From Mycolicibacter virginiensis (GTDB lineage Bacteria > Actinomycetota > Actinomycetes > Mycobacteriales > Mycobacteriaceae), in assembly GCF_022374935.2 (NCBI RefSeq), contig NZ_CP092430.2, positions 2,294,001-2,358,000 of the forward strand: DNA of 64,000 nucleotides, given 5' to 3'. Both the position numbers and the translations under genes were made by a program. How positions within the stretch are numbered: position 1 is the stretch's first letter; every line of letters begins with the position of its first letter. The notes under the pieces were generated by a model. The model was not told where the DNA came from, made no database searches, and worked only from the letters and a program-made list of their open reading frames with translations. Shown in pieces: positions 1 to 12,705 of this stretch.

Positions 1-867
1 GAAGCTCAACCGGATCAACGGACGGCCGATCCAGAACGCCACGATGGTCGCGATGGCCACGTAGACCAGGACGATCAAGAACATCGCCCGCGGAATGTCG
101 AACCCGAACACGGTCAGCGTGCCCGACAGGTTCCACAGGATGGCGGTGAACGACACCACCGTGACCATGGACTGCACGGCGCCGAACAACAGCGTGCTGC
201 CGGTGCCGTTGGCCGGGGCGTTGACGTTGGCGCCGTTGCCCGCGGTGAAGATGTCGATGTCCTGTTGAATACGCTGGTCGGGGTTGTCGATCGCGCCTTC
301 GATGGCTTCGCCGACGGCGGGGTCGAGCGGTGTCTTGACGAAGTGCGCCCGGTAGTAGGCCCGCCCGTCCAACCAGTCACCGGTCAGTCGCTCGGTGAGC
401 CAGCTGCGCCAATTCACCATGAAGTGCTGGGTCAGGTAGATATCAAGCATGACGCGCATCACATGCATTACCGCCATCAGGCTGAAGATGCCGATGGACA
501 TCCAGAATCCATGTACGCCCGAGGCTTTGATGGCTTCGTCGCCCCCGGCGGCGCCCTGGAAGGCGGTCTGCAGCGACGAATACATGTCGTTGCCCTGGAA
601 ACTGAACAACACGTTGAGCCGGACCGCGGTGATCACCGACAGCAACAGCACACCCAGCATCACCCAGACGCGGACGCTGTCACGCCCGGTGAAGTAGGCG
701 CCGCTGATCTCCCAGAACTGGCGTCCCCACCGGGTGCTGAACCGCAGCAGGGCCGCCACGGCCAGCACGCCGACGGCGCTGATGGTCCAGGCCAGTGCGA
801 TCCACACCAGAGAATCGGGCAGTGCATGCGCCCAGTCGATGGACGGCTTGAACACCTTCGAGTCCAC
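1..867 (-). CDS. bacA: BacA/SbmA-type ABC transporter, N-terminal part (cut by window edge)
   Basis: The first 289 codons of a membrane transporter; the rest lies left of the window. The translation has several long hydrophobic segments separated by conserved blocks such as [20 protein letters not shown] and [13 protein letters not shown], the signature of the SbmA/BacA transmembrane domain (M. tuberculosis Rv1819c, known to import cobalamin, bleomycin and other hydrophilic solutes). The ATPase domain expected downstream is not visible. The GTG at 867 is chosen because an AGGAG box at 876-880 lies 8 bases upstream; a second in-frame GTG at 873 sits too close to that box. It is divergent from secA2; the ilvG gene that separates them in H37Rv (from memory) is absent. 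Confidence 0.9.
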   Translation of the reverse strand, partial: MDSKVFKPSIDWAHALPDSLVWIALAWTISAVGVLAVAALLRFSTRWGRQFWEISGAYFTGRDSVRVWVMLGVLLLSVITAVRLNVLFSFQGNDMYSSLQTAFQGAAGGDEAIKASGVHGFWMSIGIFSLMAVMHVMRVMLDIYLTQHFMVNWRSWLTERLTGDWLDGRAYYRAHFVKTPLDPAVGEAIEGAIDNPDQRIQQDIDIFTAGNGANVNAPANGTGSTLLFGAVQSMVTVVSFTAILWNLSGTLTVFGFDIPRAMFLIVLVYVAIATIVAFWIGRPLIRLSF

Positions 868-982
868 TGCCACATCTCCTTCACCGCCGAATCGACGTGC
901 CGGCCGGTAGATCAAAAATCCCGTGCGAAACCTACCGCGTAGCGCGGCGCGGCGTCGGATGAGCACCGCCGAAGCAGCCCGG

Positions 983-988
983 TACCGT
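983..988 (+). promoter_or_regulatory. Candidate -10 box of a leaderless secA2 transcript
   Basis: TACCGT fits the mycobacterial TANNNT -10 consensus and ends 6 bases before the GTG at 995, so transcription would begin at or next to the start codon. No Shine-Dalgarno sequence is seen there. This supports the chosen secA2 start. Confidence 0.45.
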
Positions 989-994
989 TGTGCT

Positions 995-3355
995 GTGGCT
1001 AACACCTCCAAGACTGTCTCCGGAACGCGAACCAAGTCGGGTCGGCTCAGCGGGAAATTCTGGAAACTGCTGGGCGCCAGCACCGAGAAGAACCAGAGTC
1101 GTTCGATGGCCGAGGTCACCGCGGCCGGCGAGTACGCCAAGAAGGCCGCTGGGCTCGACGACGAGCAGCTGCGCAAAGCCGCGCAACTGCTGAAACTCAA
1201 GGAACTGGCCGACGCCTCGGACATCCCGCAGTTCTTGGCGATCGCCCGCGAGGCCGCCGAGCGCAGCATCGGGCAGCGTCCGTTCGATGTTCAGCTGCAG
1301 GGCGCGCTGCGGATGCTGGCCGGGGATGTGGTCGAGATGGCCACCGGTGAAGGCAAGACGCTCTCCGGTGCGATCGCCGCCGCCGGATACGCCATCGGTG
1401 GCCGGCACGTGCACGTGGTCACCATCAACGACTACCTCGCGCGTCGTGACGCCGAATGGATGGGCCCCCTGCTCGAGGCCCTAGGGGTCACCGTCGGGTG
1501 GATCACCGAGGACTCCACGGCGGCCGAGCGCCGCGCGGCTTACAAGTGCGATGTCACCTACGCATCGATCAACGAGATCGGCTTCGACGTGCTGCGAGAC
1601 CAGCTGGTCACCGATGTCGACGATCTGGTCTCGCCCAACCCCGATGTGGCGCTGATCGACGAGGCCGACTCGGTGTTGGTCGACGAGGCGCTGGTCCCGT
1701 TGGTGCTGGCCGGCACCACCCACCGGGAGACGCCCCGGATGGAGATCGTGGAGCTGGTCGGACGGCTCAAGCCCGGGGTGGACTACGACTCCGACGAGGA
1801 CCGGCGCAACATCCACCTCACCGAGGTGGGCGCGAACAAGGTCGAGAAGGCGCTCGGTGGCATCGACCTGTACTCCGAGGAGCACGTGGTCTCGACGCTG
1901 ACCGAGGTCAACGTCGCCCTGCACGCCCACGTGCTGTTGCAACGCGACGTGCACTACATCGTCCGCGACGGCAAAGTGCAGTTGATCAACGCCTCGCGCG
2001 GCCGGATCGCCGCCCTGCAGCGCTGGCCGGACGGCCTGCAGGCCGCGGTGGAGGCCAAGGAGGGCATCGAGACGACCGAGACCGGCGAGGTGCTCGACAC
2101 CATCACGGTGCAGGCGCTGGTCAATCGGTATCCGACCGTGTGCGGTATGACCGGTACGGCGCTGGCGGCCGGCGAGCAGTTGCGGCAGTTCTATCAGTTG
2201 GGGGTCTCGCCGATCCCGCCGAATATGCCCAACATTCGCGAAGACGAGGCGGACCGGGTCTACATCACCGCCGCGGCCAAGAACGACGCCATCGTCGCCC
2301 ACATCGTCGAGGTGCACGCCACCGGGCAACCCGTGCTGGTCGGCACCCACGACGTCGCCGAGTCCGAGGAACTGCACGAGCGGCTGCGCAAGCGCGGTGT
2401 CCCGGCGGTGGTCCTCAACGCCAAGAACGACGCCGAAGAGGCCACGGTGATCGCCGAGGCCGGCAAGCTCGGGGTGGTGACGGTGTCCACCCAGATGGCC
2501 GGTCGCGGCACCGACATCCGCCTGGGCGGATCCGAAGAGTCCGACCACGACGCGATCGTCGAGCTGGGCGGGCTGCACGTGATCGGCACCGGCCGCCAGC
2601 ACACGCAGCGCCTCGACAACCAGTTGCGGGGCCGGGCCGGCCGTCAGGGCGACCCGGGATCGTCGGTGTTCTTCTCCAGCTGGGAAGACGATGTCGCCGC
2701 GACCAACCTGGAAGCCAACAAGCTGCCCACCGAGACCGATGACGACGGCCGGATCCTGAGCCCCAAGGCCTCCGGTCTGCTCGACCACGCGCAGCGCATC
2801 GCCGAGGGCAAGCTGCTGGACATCCACGCCAACACCTGGCGGTACAACCAGCTGATCGCCCAGCAGCGCACCATCATTGTGGAGCGGCGCAACACGCTGT
2901 TGTCCACCCCGGCGGCTCGCGAGGAGCTGGCCGAGCTCACCCCGAAGCGCTACGCGGAATTGAAGGAGCAGCTGGGGCAGAACGGGGAGGACGGTGAAGC
3001 CAAACTGGAGAAGATCTGCCGGCTGATCATGCTCTACCACCTGGACCGCGGTTGGGCCGACCACCTCGCCTACTTGGCCGACATCCGGGAGAGCATCCAC
3101 CTGCGTGCCCTGGGCCGGCAGAACCCGCTTGACGAGTTCCACCGGTTGGCGCTCGACGCGTTCGCCTCACTGGCCGCCGATGCCATCGAGGCGTCCCAGC
3201 AGACCCTGGAGACCTCGGATTCGATCGAGTCCGAGCCGGGTATCGACCTGTCGAAGCTGGCCCGGCCCACTTCGACGTGGACCTACATGGTTCGCGACAA
3301 CCCGCTGAGCGACGACAGCATGGACGCGCTGAGCCTGCCCGGGATCTTCCGCTAG
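995..3355 (+). CDS. secA2: Accessory preprotein translocase ATPase SecA2
   Basis: A 786-residue SecA-family ATPase that drives export of a subset of proteins, often lacking classical signal peptides, through the SecYEG channel in mycobacteria. Visible motifs are Walker A in [13 protein letters not shown], Walker B/DEAD-like [13 protein letters not shown], and the helicase motif region [17 protein letters not shown] followed by [15 protein letters not shown]. The C-terminal zinc-binding tail of SecA1 is missing, as is typical of SecA2. The sequence is close to Rv1821 throughout. Start is the GTG at 995, giving an N-terminus that leads into [14 protein letters not shown] as in other mycobacteria; an ATG at 959 in the same frame is possible. 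First gene of a forward run ending 10 bases before pgsA2. Confidence 0.96.
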   Translation: MANTSKTVSGTRTKSGRLSGKFWKLLGASTEKNQSRSMAEVTAAGEYAKKAAGLDDEQLRKAAQLLKLKELADASDIPQFLAIAREAAERSIGQRPFDVQLQGALRMLAGDVVEMATGEGKTLSGAIAAAGYAIGGRHVHVVTINDYLARRDAEWMGPLLEALGVTVGWITEDSTAAERRAAYKCDVTYASINEIGFDVLRDQLVTDVDDLVSPNPDVALIDEADSVLVDEALVPLVLAGTTHRETPRMEIVELVGRLKPGVDYDSDEDRRNIHLTEVGANKVEKALGGIDLYSEEHVVSTLTEVNVALHAHVLLQRDVHYIVRDGKVQLINASRGRIAALQRWPDGLQAAVEAKEGIETTETGEVLDTITVQALVNRYPTVCGMTGTALAAGEQLRQFYQLGVSPIPPNMPNIREDEADRVYITAAAKNDAIVAHIVEVHATGQPVLVGTHDVAESEELHERLRKRGVPAVVLNAKNDAEEATVIAEAGKLGVVTVSTQMAGRGTDIRLGGSEESDHDAIVELGGLHVIGTGRQHTQRLDNQLRGRAGRQGDPGSSVFFSSWEDDVAATNLEANKLPTETDDDGRILSPKASGLLDHAQRIAEGKLLDIHANTWRYNQLIAQQRTIIVERRNTLLSTPAAREELAELTPKRYAELKEQLGQNGEDGEAKLEKICRLIMLYHLDRGWADHLAYLADIRESIHLRALGRQNPLDEFHRLALDAFASLAADAIEASQQTLETSDSIESEPGIDLSKLARPTSTWTYMVRDNPLSDDSMDALSLPGIFR

Positions 3356-3364
3356 GAGGTCGGT

Positions 3365-3967
3365 ATGGCTGCCGGGTCTGGCACCGAGCAAGTCCAAGAC
3401 CGGGTGCTCACGGTGCCCAACGTGATCAGCCTGGCCCGTCTCGGGCTGATCGGCGTCTTTCTCTACCTCCTGCTGGTCGCGCGGGCGGACGGACCGGCGG
3501 TGGCGACGCTGATGCTCAGCGGCGCCTCGGACTGGGCCGACGGCAAATTGGCTCGGCTGTTGAATCAGTCCTCGGCGCTGGGCGCCCTGCTCGATCCGGC
3601 GATCGATCGGCTGTACATGATCGCCATTCCGGTCGCGTTCGGGGTGCGCGGACTGGTGCCCTGGGCGATCATCGCAACGCTGCTGGCCCGAGACCTGCTG
3701 CTGGCCGCCACGCTGCCGGCGCTGCGGAGTCGGGGGTTGACCGCGCTGCCGGTGACCTATATCGGCAAGGCGGGCACGTTCGCGCTGATGTCAGCGTTTC
3801 CGCTGATCCTGTTGGGACAGTGGGATCAGCTGTGGAGCCGGGTGGTGCTCTCGGCCGGATGGGGTTTCCTGATCTGGGGCCTGGGTATGTACCTGTGGGC
3901 GTTCGTGCTGTACCTGATCCACGTGAGACTGGTGGTCCGCACCATGCCGAAGGTTGCCGGTGGCTGA
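3365..3967 (+). CDS. pgsA2: CDP-alcohol phosphatidyltransferase PgsA2
   Basis: A 200-residue integral membrane enzyme of the family that transfers an alcohol onto CDP-diacylglycerol (phospholipid head-group synthesis). The complete catalytic signature is present: D56, D59-G60, A63-R64, G73, D77 and D81 in the DxxDGxxAR(8)GxxxDxxxD pattern. Several hydrophobic segments follow. Corresponds to Rv1822; the exact lipid product of mycobacterial PgsA2 is not settled, so phosphatidylglycerophosphate synthase is a family-level name only. An AGGAGG ribosome site overlaps the end of secA2 at 3354-3359, indicating co-transcription. Confidence 0.9.
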   Translation: MAAGSGTEQVQDRVLTVPNVISLARLGLIGVFLYLLLVARADGPAVATLMLSGASDWADGKLARLLNQSSALGALLDPAIDRLYMIAIPVAFGVRGLVPWAIIATLLARDLLLAATLPALRSRGLTALPVTYIGKAGTFALMSAFPLILLGQWDQLWSRVVLSAGWGFLIWGLGMYLWAFVLYLIHVRLVVRTMPKVAGG

Positions 3968-4889
3968 GCCGTTCTTCGCGCTGAGCGGATACGACTCCCA
4001 GGGGGCGGGCGCCCATCAGGCCGGCCGGCCACAGAGATTCGCGGTGCCGTCTCTGCTGCGCTCCCTGCTGTCCGAACATCTCGACCCCGGCTATGCCGCC
4101 GCTGCGGCCAGGCGGGCACGCCGCACCGCGCCCCCGGCGGCCACCGCCCGCGCCGCGGGGTGGGCATGGGAGGCGGTGGCTGCGTTGCTGGTGGCGACGG
4201 TGTTCGCCGTCGCGGTGGCGCAGGCACGGTCGGTGGCCCCCGGGGTGCACGACGCCCAGCAGGTGCTGGCGACCAATGTCCGAGCCGCCGAAGCTGTCAC
4301 CGGCCGGCTGGCCGACAAACGTGACACCTACTCCAACCGTGTCGACGAGTTGCGCCGGCACCGGCTGGCCGACGACGCTCAGGGGCAGCGGGTGCTGGCC
4401 GGCCTGGATGCGCTCAGCCTGGAGGCTGCCAGCACGCGGGTGAGCGGTCCGGGGGTGACCGTCACCGTCACAGACCCCGGAGCCGGGCGAAATCTCTCCG
4501 ACGCCTCCAAACAGCGGGTGTCGGGCAGCCAGCAGATCATTTTGGACCGCGACCTGCAGCTGGTCGTCAACTCACTGTGGGCCAGCGGCGCCGAGGCGAT
4601 CGCCGTCGGCGACGTGCGCATCGGCCCGAATGTCACGATCCGGCAGGCCGGTGGAGCGATCCTGGTCGACAACAAGCCGATCAGCAGTCCCTATGCGCTG
4701 CAAGCCATCGGACCGCCGGGCGGACTGCGCGACGCCTTCGACCGCAGCCCGGGGCTGTACCGGCTACGGCTGTTGGAGGCCTCTTACGGGGTGGTGGTGC
4801 GTGTTGACGGCCGCAACTCGGCCGACATCACCCTGCCGGCCGGATCGGTACGAGATGTCCGGTTTGCCAAACAGATAGGGGCATCGTGA
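3960..4889 (+). CDS. DUF881 membrane protein (Rv1823-like)
   Basis: A protein of 309 residues. A proline/alanine/arginine-rich cytosolic stretch is followed by a transmembrane helix (about residues 60-85), a coiled-coil-like linker and a DUF881 domain with the blocks [33 protein letters not shown] and [12 protein letters not shown]881 proteins resemble cell-division-associated YlxW/YlxX-type proteins of Gram-positive bacteria; the biochemical role is unknown. The GTG at 3960 overlaps the end of pgsA2 by 8 bases; a TTG at 3954 is the alternative. It pairs with the second DUF881 gene at 5307-6080, with the small basic protein gene between them, a conserved actinobacterial arrangement. Confidence 0.85.
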   Translation: MAEPFFALSGYDSQGAGAHQAGRPQRFAVPSLLRSLLSEHLDPGYAAAAARRARRTAPPAATARAAGWAWEAVAALLVATVFAVAVAQARSVAPGVHDAQQVLATNVRAAEAVTGRLADKRDTYSNRVDELRRHRLADDAQGQRVLAGLDALSLEAASTRVSGPGVTVTVTDPGAGRNLSDASKQRVSGSQQIILDRDLQLVVNSLWASGAEAIAVGDVRIGPNVTIRQAGGAILVDNKPISSPYALQAIGPPGGLRDAFDRSPGLYRLRLLEASYGVVVRVDGRNSADITLPAGSVRDVRFAKQIGAS

Positions 4890-4968
4890 CGCAAGCTTGC
4901 GCTGCGGGCCGCGGCTTGGCCGCCGTGGCCGGCACGGGTCGGGTTCGGGAGGCTGGGGTGATGTCGCA

Positions 4969-5301
4969 ATGATCGGTATCGCCGCACTGATCGCCGGCAT
5001 CGTCTTGGGGTTGATCTTTCACCCCAGCGTGCCGGAGGTGGTTCAGCCCTACCTGCCGATCGCCGTGGTGGCCGCGCTGGACGCCGTGTTCGGCGGCCTG
5101 CGCGCCTACCTGGAGCGGATTTTCGACGCGAAGGTGTTCGTCGTGTCGTTCGTGTTCAACGTTCTGGTCGCGGCGCTGCTGGTCTACCTCGGTGACCAGT
5201 TGGGGGTCGGCACACAGCTGTCGACCGCGATCATCGTGGTGTTGGGCATCCGCATCTTCGGCAACGCGGCGGCGCTGCGGCGACGGCTGTTCGGGGCCTG
5301 A
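4969..5301 (+). CDS. Small basic membrane protein (Sbp/DUF1290)
   Basis: A 110-residue hydrophobic protein that starts MIGIAALIAGIVLGLIF and contains IAVVAALDAVFGGLRAYLE and a basic C-terminus (LRRRLFGA), the layout of the small basic protein family located beside ftsZ-linked genes in firmicutes and beside DUF881 genes in mycobacteria (Rv1824). Three or four membrane segments are predicted by eye. The ATG at 4969 is preferred because the family begins directly with the hydrophobic helix; upstream in-frame sequence from 4897 is Gly/Arg-rich and looks non-coding. Function unknown. Confidence 0.82.
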   Translation: MIGIAALIAGIVLGLIFHPSVPEVVQPYLPIAVVAALDAVFGGLRAYLERIFDAKVFVVSFVFNVLVAALLVYLGDQLGVGTQLSTAIIVVLGIRIFGNAAALRRRLFGA

Positions 5302-5306
5302 CACGC

Positions 5307-6080
5307 ATGAGTAGCACCGACCCGCCGTCACACGGCCGCCACGAGCTGCCGCAGCCGCCCCCGCAGAACGGTGTGCCGCCGCCCCGCGGCCGTTCCGGGC
5401 CGCTGTTCAGCGTGCTGGGAATGCTGCTGTGCCTGCTGCTGGGCGTGGCGATTGTCACTCAGGTGCGCCAGAACGACTCCCAGGACGCGCTGGAGACGGC
5501 CCGGCCCGCTGACCTGCTGGTGCTGTTGGACTCGCTGCGCCAACGCGAGGCCACCCTCAACACCGAAGTCGCCGAACTGCAGCAGACGCTCAACGCCCTG
5601 CAGGAGTCCGGCAGCAGTGACCAGGCCGCCATCGAGAACGCCCAAGCGCGCCTGGCCGCCCTGGCGATCATGATCGGCACCGTGGGTGCGGTCGGACCCG
5701 GTGTCGTGATCACCGTCGACGATCAGGCCCGCGGGGTGGCACCCGAGACGATGCTCGACGTGATCAACGAGCTGCGGGCGGCCGGTGCCGAGGCGATGGA
5801 GGTCCGCGACGGCACTAAGGCGGTGCGCATCGGGGTGGATTCGTGGGTTGCGGGCACGCCCGGTGCGCTGGAGTTCGACGGAACGCCTCTGACGCCCCCG
5901 TATTCTGTTCTGGCGATTGGGGATCCCCCCACCTTGGCGGCGGCGATGAACATTCCCGGCGGGGCCGTCGACAGCGTCAAGCGGCTTGGCGGCGCGATGA
6001 CCGTGCAGCAGGCCGACCGCGTTCAGGTGACCGTGTTGCGACAACCGAAACCCCGCCAATACGCTCAGCCAGTCAAGTGA
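5307..6080 (+). CDS. DUF881 membrane protein (Rv1825-like)
   Basis: A protein of 257 residues: a proline-rich cytosolic N-terminus, one transmembrane helix ([18 protein letters not shown], about residues 33-50), a coiled coil with [20 protein letters not shown] (about 70-115), then a DUF881 domain ([38 protein letters not shown]). It starts 5 bases after the small basic protein gene, so the three genes form one translation unit. Paralogous to the protein at 3960-4889. The extracytoplasmic domain and coiled coil suggest a scaffold in the cell envelope; no enzymatic motif is seen. Confidence 0.88.
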   Translation: MSSTDPPSHGRHELPQPPPQNGVPPPRGRSGPLFSVLGMLLCLLLGVAIVTQVRQNDSQDALETARPADLLVLLDSLRQREATLNTEVAELQQTLNALQESGSSDQAAIENAQARLAALAIMIGTVGAVGPGVVITVDDQARGVAPETMLDVINELRAAGAEAMEVRDGTKAVRIGVDSWVAGTPGALEFDGTPLTPPYSVLAIGDPPTLAAAMNIPGGAVDSVKRLGGAMTVQQADRVQVTVLRQPKPRQYAQPVK

Positions 6081-6108
6081 GCCCGACAGCGCAAGGAGCA
6101 CGATCACC

Positions 6109-6522
6109 GTGAGCTCGGAAAGCCTAGTTCCATCGGACCTGTACTACACCGCTGAGCACGAGTGGGTTCACCGCACCGGACCGGACACCGTCCGCGTGGG
6201 TATCACCGACTTCGCGCAGGCCGCCCTGGGTGACGTGGTGTTCGTGCAGTTGCCCGCAGCGGGTACCGGGGTCACCGCGGGAGAGGCCTTTGGCGAGGTG
6301 GAGTCGACCAAGTCGGTTTCGGACCTCTACGCACCGATCACCGCGTCGGTGAGCGCGGTCAACGCCGAACTGGACGCCAACCCGCAGTTGGTGAACTCCG
6401 ACCCCTACGGTGCCGGGTGGCTGCTGGAACTTCAGGTGGCGAACGCGGATTCGGCGGCTCTGGACCAGAGTCTGTCGGGACTGCTGACCGCCGATGCCTA
6501 CCGGGCGACGTTGTCGGAATGA
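6109..6522 (+). CDS. gcvH: Glycine cleavage system H protein
   Basis: A 137-residue lipoyl carrier protein that shuttles the aminomethyl intermediate between the P, T and L proteins of the glycine cleavage complex. The lipoylation site is K68 in [16 protein letters not shown], and the family blocks [22 protein letters not shown] and [12 protein letters not shown] are intact. Length is normal. An AAGGAG box at 6093-6098 lies 10 bases before the GTG start. It is separated from its partner gcvP by the garA-MerR group, as in M. tuberculosis (Rv1826), and lacks the riboswitch that precedes gcvP. Confidence 0.96.
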   Translation: MSSESLVPSDLYYTAEHEWVHRTGPDTVRVGITDFAQAALGDVVFVQLPAAGTGVTAGEAFGEVESTKSVSDLYAPITASVSAVNAELDANPQLVNSDPYGAGWLLELQVANADSAALDQSLSGLLTADAYRATLSE

Positions 6523-6697
6523 CGATTGTTAGCCTGCCTGCCGGGACGCGCCGGGTGTCCGGCGACACGATCCCGCGGTGCGGGGGACATGACGGACCGC
6601 TGCGCGGTACGGTCGACTCAACGATTCAGGGTTGGGCGCAACACATGTCCGGCGGGTGCGACCAGGTAGCAAATCAGCGGCCAGTGAGGAGTAGCGG

Positions 6698-7183
6698 GTG
6701 ACGGAGAAGGACCCGGCAACGGGGCAAGACCAGGCAGGCGATGAGGTCACGGTGGAAACCACATCGGTTTTCCGCGCCGACTTCCTGAACGAACTCGACG
6801 CTCCCTCGCAGGCGGGCGGCGAGAGCCTGACCTCGGGTGTTGAAGGGCTGCCCGTGGGTTCGGCACTGCTGGTCGTCAAGCGCGGTCCCAACGCCGGATC
6901 GCGGTTCCTGCTCGACCAACCGGTCACCGCGGCCGGTCGGCACCCCGACAGCGACATCTTCCTCGATGACGTCACGGTGAGTCGTCGTCACGCCGAGTTC
7001 CGGCTGGAGGGCAACGAGTTTCAGGTTGTCGACGTCGGCAGCCTCAACGGGACCTATGTCAACCGGGAGCCGGTCGATTCGGCGGTCCTGGTCAACGGCG
7101 ACGAGGTGCAGGTCGGCAAGTTCCGCCTGGTATTCCTGACCGGCCCGAAGACGGGTGAGACCGAGGCCGGGCCGGGCAGCTAA
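6698..7183 (+). CDS. garA: FHA-domain metabolic switch protein GarA
   Basis: A 161-residue forkhead-associated protein. GarA binds and controls 2-oxoglutarate decarboxylase, glutamate dehydrogenase and glutamate synthase, and is turned off by PknB/PknG phosphorylation in an N-terminal motif. That motif, [11 protein letters not shown] with T21 and T22, is conserved here, as is the FHA core ([29 protein letters not shown]). The region between residues 5 and 15 differs from H37Rv, as expected for a disordered tail. A GAGGAG box at 6686-6691 precedes the GTG start. The stop overlaps the start of the next gene (TAATG), so translation is probably coupled. Confidence 0.97.
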   Translation: MTEKDPATGQDQAGDEVTVETTSVFRADFLNELDAPSQAGGESLTSGVEGLPVGSALLVVKRGPNAGSRFLLDQPVTAAGRHPDSDIFLDDVTVSRRHAEFRLEGNEFQVVDVGSLNGTYVNREPVDSAVLVNGDEVQVGKFRLVFLTGPKTGETEAGPGS

Positions 7184-7920
7184 TGACCGCGCCTGACAGC
7201 CCTGAACTGGCCGGGATGTCAATCGGAGCGGTGCTGGACCTGCTTCGGCCGGATTTTCCCGACGTCACGGTCTCCAAGATTCGTTTCCTGGAAACCGAGG
7301 GGCTGGTCATGCCGCAGCGGGCGGCGTCGGGCTACCGTCGATTCAGTGCCTACGACTGTGCACGGCTGCGTTACGTGCTGACCGCACAACGCGACCATTA
7401 CCTGCCGTTGAAGGTGATCAAGGCGCGGCTGGACGCAGAAGCGGACGGCGCGCTGCCGTCGGCGGAGTCGCCGTACCCCACGCCCCGACTGGTGTCGGCA
7501 GGCGGCGAGACCGCCCATGACGGGACGGCGCGGCCTGTGCCGCCGCGGCAGGTGCGGTTGAGCCGGGAGGATCTGCTGCAGCGCTCGGGCGGCGACGACG
7601 CGCTGTTGACGGCATTGGTCAGATCGGGCGTGATCACCTCCGGGGCGGGTGGGCTGTTCGACGAGCACGCGGTGGTGATCGTCCAGTGCGCGCGCGGCCT
7701 GGCCGACTACGGCGTGGAGCCACGGCACCTGCGAGCGTTTCGCTCGGCGGCAGACCGGCAATCCGACCTGATCGCCCAGATTGCGGGCCCGCTGGTCAAG
7801 GGGGGCAAGGCGGACGCACGCGACCGCGCCGACGACTTGGCGCGCGAGGTCGCGGCGCTGGCGATCGCGCTACACACCGCGCTGCTCAAGTCGTCGGTAC
7901 ACGACGTACTGCACGGCTGA
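7183..7920 (+). CDS. MerR-family transcriptional regulator (Rv1828-like)
   Basis: A 245-residue regulator with an N-terminal MerR-type winged helix ([26 protein letters not shown], then the [14 protein letters not shown] wing) and a long C-terminal part of about 150 residues with no metal-binding cysteine cluster, so it is not a classical metal or redox MerR. It matches Rv1828. It shares an overlapping stop/start with garA, suggesting a common role in central nitrogen and carbon control; that link is inference. The effector is unknown. Confidence 0.9.
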   Translation: MTAPDSPELAGMSIGAVLDLLRPDFPDVTVSKIRFLETEGLVMPQRAASGYRRFSAYDCARLRYVLTAQRDHYLPLKVIKARLDAEADGALPSAESPYPTPRLVSAGGETAHDGTARPVPPRQVRLSREDLLQRSGGDDALLTALVRSGVITSGAGGLFDEHAVVIVQCARGLADYGVEPRHLRAFRSAADRQSDLIAQIAGPLVKGGKADARDRADDLAREVAALAIALHTALLKSSVHDVLHG

Positions 7921-7994
7921 GGACTAGACTTCGCCTCGGCGGCTCGTTGCGCGGCATGCGGTTTCCGACCGGGGGTTTCGCAGCGAGTCATACT

Positions 7995-8032
7995 GGGACG
8001 ACAGGGACTTGGGACGACAAGGACTTGGGACG
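7995..8032 (+). repeat. 16-bp tandem repeat, 2.4 copies
   Basis: The unit GGGACGACARGGACTT occurs at 7995-8010 and 8011-8026, with GGGACG following. It lies in the 138-base gap before the DUF151 gene and could be a regulator site or replication slippage. A possible -10 box (TAGACT, 7925-7930) lies upstream. Confidence 0.6.
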
Positions 8033-8058
8033 CAGCGAACGCGGAGGGCTGACTGGAG

Positions 8059-8553
8059 ATGGGTGAAGTACGCGTGGTCGGCATCCGCGTCGAGCAGCCG
8101 CAGAACCAGCCGGTACTGCTCCTGCGCGAAGCCGACGGTGATCGATATCTCCCGATCTGGATCGGGCAGGCCGAAGCCGCCGCCATCGCCTTGGAGCAAC
8201 AGGGCGTGGAGCCCGCCCGGCCCCTGACTCACGACTTGATCCGTGACTTGATCGGCGCCCTCGGACATTCGCTCAAGGAGGTCCGAATCGTCGACCTGCA
8301 AGAGGGCACGTTCTACGCCGACCTGATCTTCGACCGCGACATCACGGTGTCGGCGCGCCCGTCGGACTCGGTGGCCATCGCGCTGCGGGTGGGTGTGCCG
8401 ATCTTCGTCGAAGAAGCGGTCCTGGCCGAGGCGGGCCTGCTGATCCCCGACGAGGGCGATGACGAGACCGCCGGCGCGGTACGTGAAGACGAGGTGGAGA
8501 AGTTCAAGGAATTCCTCGATAGCGTGTCGCCCGACGATTTCAAAGCAACCTGA
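8059..8553 (+). CDS. DUF151 (bifunctional nuclease-like) protein
   Basis: A 164-residue protein of the DUF151 family (Rv1829). The characteristic block is LPIWIGQAEAAAIAL near the N-terminus and RPSDSVAIALRVGVPIFVEE in the second half. Plant and bacterial members have been reported to have nuclease activity, and Thermotoga structures show a trimeric fold; the mycobacterial role is not established. The C-terminal 30 residues are acidic. It sits between two MerR regulators, an arrangement conserved from memory in mycobacteria. The ATG start has a GGAGG element about 12 bases upstream. Confidence 0.88.
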   Translation: MGEVRVVGIRVEQPQNQPVLLLREADGDRYLPIWIGQAEAAAIALEQQGVEPARPLTHDLIRDLIGALGHSLKEVRIVDLQEGTFYADLIFDRDITVSARPSDSVAIALRVGVPIFVEEAVLAEAGLLIPDEGDDETAGAVREDEVEKFKEFLDSVSPDDFKAT

Positions 8554-8786
8554 CCCGGCGCGGCGGACTCAGCCTCGTCACAGATCCGTTTCATCTCTCT
8601 GCCGTCGGCGCGACACGCCCAAACGAAAGCAACACGCATAAAACGCGGCACCCATACTTGAACCACGGCGGGAACAACTGCACGGCAGCTCGTCGGACGG
8701 CGTATGCTCACGACCAACTCGGGCAAGAGCAAACGCGGCCACTGGCCAGTCAGTGGCAACGAGCGCGATCGGCGAGAGGAAGCAGC

Positions 8787-9422
8787 GTGGGCGACCAACC
8801 GGGGCAGGAACAGCTGGACTTCACGGGTCAGTCCGACAAGGGCGACCGCGAAGTCCCCGCGGCCCCCTCCAGCGCCGGCCAACCCGTACAGGGCGGCCTG
8901 TTCCCGGACGACTCCGTTCCCGACGAACTCGTCGGTTACCGGGGCCCGAGCGCCTGCCAGATCGCCGGCATCACCTACCGTCAGCTCGACTACTGGGCTC
9001 GTACCTCGCTGGTGGTGCCCTCCATCCGGGGCGCGGCCGGCTCCGGTAGCCAGCGGCTCTACTCGTTCAAAGACATCCTGGTGCTCAAGATCGTCAAGCG
9101 ACTCCTCGACACCGGCATCTCGCTGCACAACATCCGGATCGCCGTCGACCACCTTCGGGAGCGCGGCGTCCAGGATCTGGCCAACATCACGCTGTTCTCC
9201 GACGGCACCACCGTGTACGAATGCACCTCGGCTGAAGAGGTCGTCGACCTGCTGCAGGGCGGCCAGGGGGTGTTCGGTATCGCGGTATCGGGCGCGATGC
9301 GCGAGCTGACCGGCGTGATCTCCGACTTCCCCGGCGAGCGTGCCGACGGCGGCGAGTCGATCGCCGCGCCGGAAGACGAACTGGCCAGCCGCCGCAAGTT
9401 CCGCGACCGCAAGACCGGTTAG
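8787..9422 (+). CDS. MerR-family transcriptional regulator (Rv1830-like)
   Basis: A 211-residue MerR-type regulator. After a disordered N-terminus ending in GLFPDDSVPDELVGYRGP comes the winged helix (SACQIAGITYRQLDYWARTSLVVPS) with the second wing RLYSFKDILVLKIVKRLLD, then a dimerisation helix. No cysteine effector site is present. Very similar to Rv1830, which has been linked to cell-cycle and antibiotic tolerance phenotypes. The GTG at 8787 follows a GAGAGGA box at 8774-8780; in-frame sequence upstream to 8658 does not resemble the family and is excluded. It is followed directly by the glycine riboswitch region. Confidence 0.92.
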   Translation: MGDQPGQEQLDFTGQSDKGDREVPAAPSSAGQPVQGGLFPDDSVPDELVGYRGPSACQIAGITYRQLDYWARTSLVVPSIRGAAGSGSQRLYSFKDILVLKIVKRLLDTGISLHNIRIAVDHLRERGVQDLANITLFSDGTTVYECTSAEEVVDLLQGGQGVFGIAVSGAMRELTGVISDFPGERADGGESIAAPEDELASRRKFRDRKTG

Positions 9423-9488
9423 GGCTCAAAGCCTCGGCGCAGCGGTCGAAAAACCGTTGCTGAATCCTGGTCGACCGGGCCCGACGGG

Positions 9489-9494
9489 TAGTAT
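9489..9494 (+). promoter_or_regulatory. Candidate -10 box of the gcvP riboswitch transcript
   Basis: TAGTAT matches the TANNNT consensus and would place the transcript start roughly at 9500, just ahead of the first aptamer. No convincing -35 element is visible at the usual distance, so the call rests on position and the -10 alone. Confidence 0.4.
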
Positions 9495-9509
9495 TGGGTC
9501 CGCATCAGC

Positions 9510-9722
9510 CTCTCGCGGGAGAGTTCCGTGGCAGCCAGCCGCGGACGCCGAAGGAGCAATACCTCTCCGTCAACCTCTCAGGCACCCGGACCGCGGCCGG
9601 CATTGATGCCTCTGGAAAGCGGTGACGCCCGTACGGGTTACACCCGCCCATGGGGAAAGGCGCCGCAGGCAGCTCGGCGCCGAATCTCTCAGGCGCCCGG
9701 GCCGGGCAGACGACAGAGGGGG
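9510..9722 (+). promoter_or_regulatory. Tandem glycine riboswitch
   Basis: Two consecutive glycine aptamers. Aptamer 1 (about 9510-9620) has GCGGGAGAG, the core CGCCGAAGGAGCAA at 9546-9559, CTCTCAGGCA at 9575-9584 and the closing GCCTCTGGAAAG. Aptamer 2 (about 9621-9722) has the short form with GCGCCGAATCTCTCAGGCG and the closing GACAGAGGGG. These are the hallmark conserved segments of the glycine riboswitch class, which usually occurs as cooperative pairs in front of gcv genes and turns expression on with glycine. The downstream GTCGTCT (9744-9750) can pair with AGACGAC (9708-9714) at the 3' edge of aptamer 2, a plausible expression switch. Fills most of the gene-free stretch before gcvP. 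Confidence 0.93.
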
Positions 9723-9767
9723 AGGACACGAATTCGTCTCGCAGTCGTCTAGCGCCCAGGAGTTCCC

Positions 9768-12599
<2,832 letters not shown>

Positions 12600-12630
12600 G
12601 TCGCCGGCGTTCGGGAAATAGCCAGCAAAG

Positions 12631-12705
12631 TCTCAGCTAGAACCAAAAAGAGTCTAGGATCGCCCTTATCCAATTCATGGTTGAGGTGCGCATCTAGGAG
12701 GACTC
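12631..12705 (+). promoter_or_regulatory. Promoter and leader of first GjpA-like gene (duplicated element)
   Basis: Starts TCTCAGCTAGAACC, contains the -10-like TAGGAT at 12655-12660 and a CTTATCCAATTCATGGTT block, and ends in an AGGAGG ribosome site. The same order of elements, with nearly the same length, recurs before the second GjpA-like gene at 14411-14483, so the gene duplication included its promoter. Confidence 0.55.

Noticed and set aside
1481..3142. Long antisense open frame (553 codons) opposite secA2
   Set aside because: A high-GC shadow frame; its protein is repetitive His/Gln/Val-rich sequence and secA2 is unmistakable on the other strand.
4897..4968. N-terminal extension of the small basic protein from 4897
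   Set aside because: The extra 24 codons are Gly/Arg-rich and the family starts with the hydrophobic helix at MIGIAALIAG.
9528..9752. Open frame of 74 codons in front of gcvP (the place of hypothetical gene Rv1831 in H37Rv)
   Set aside because: It lies entirely within the tandem glycine riboswitch and its leader; the base conservation is explained by the RNA, and the translation is low-complexity.
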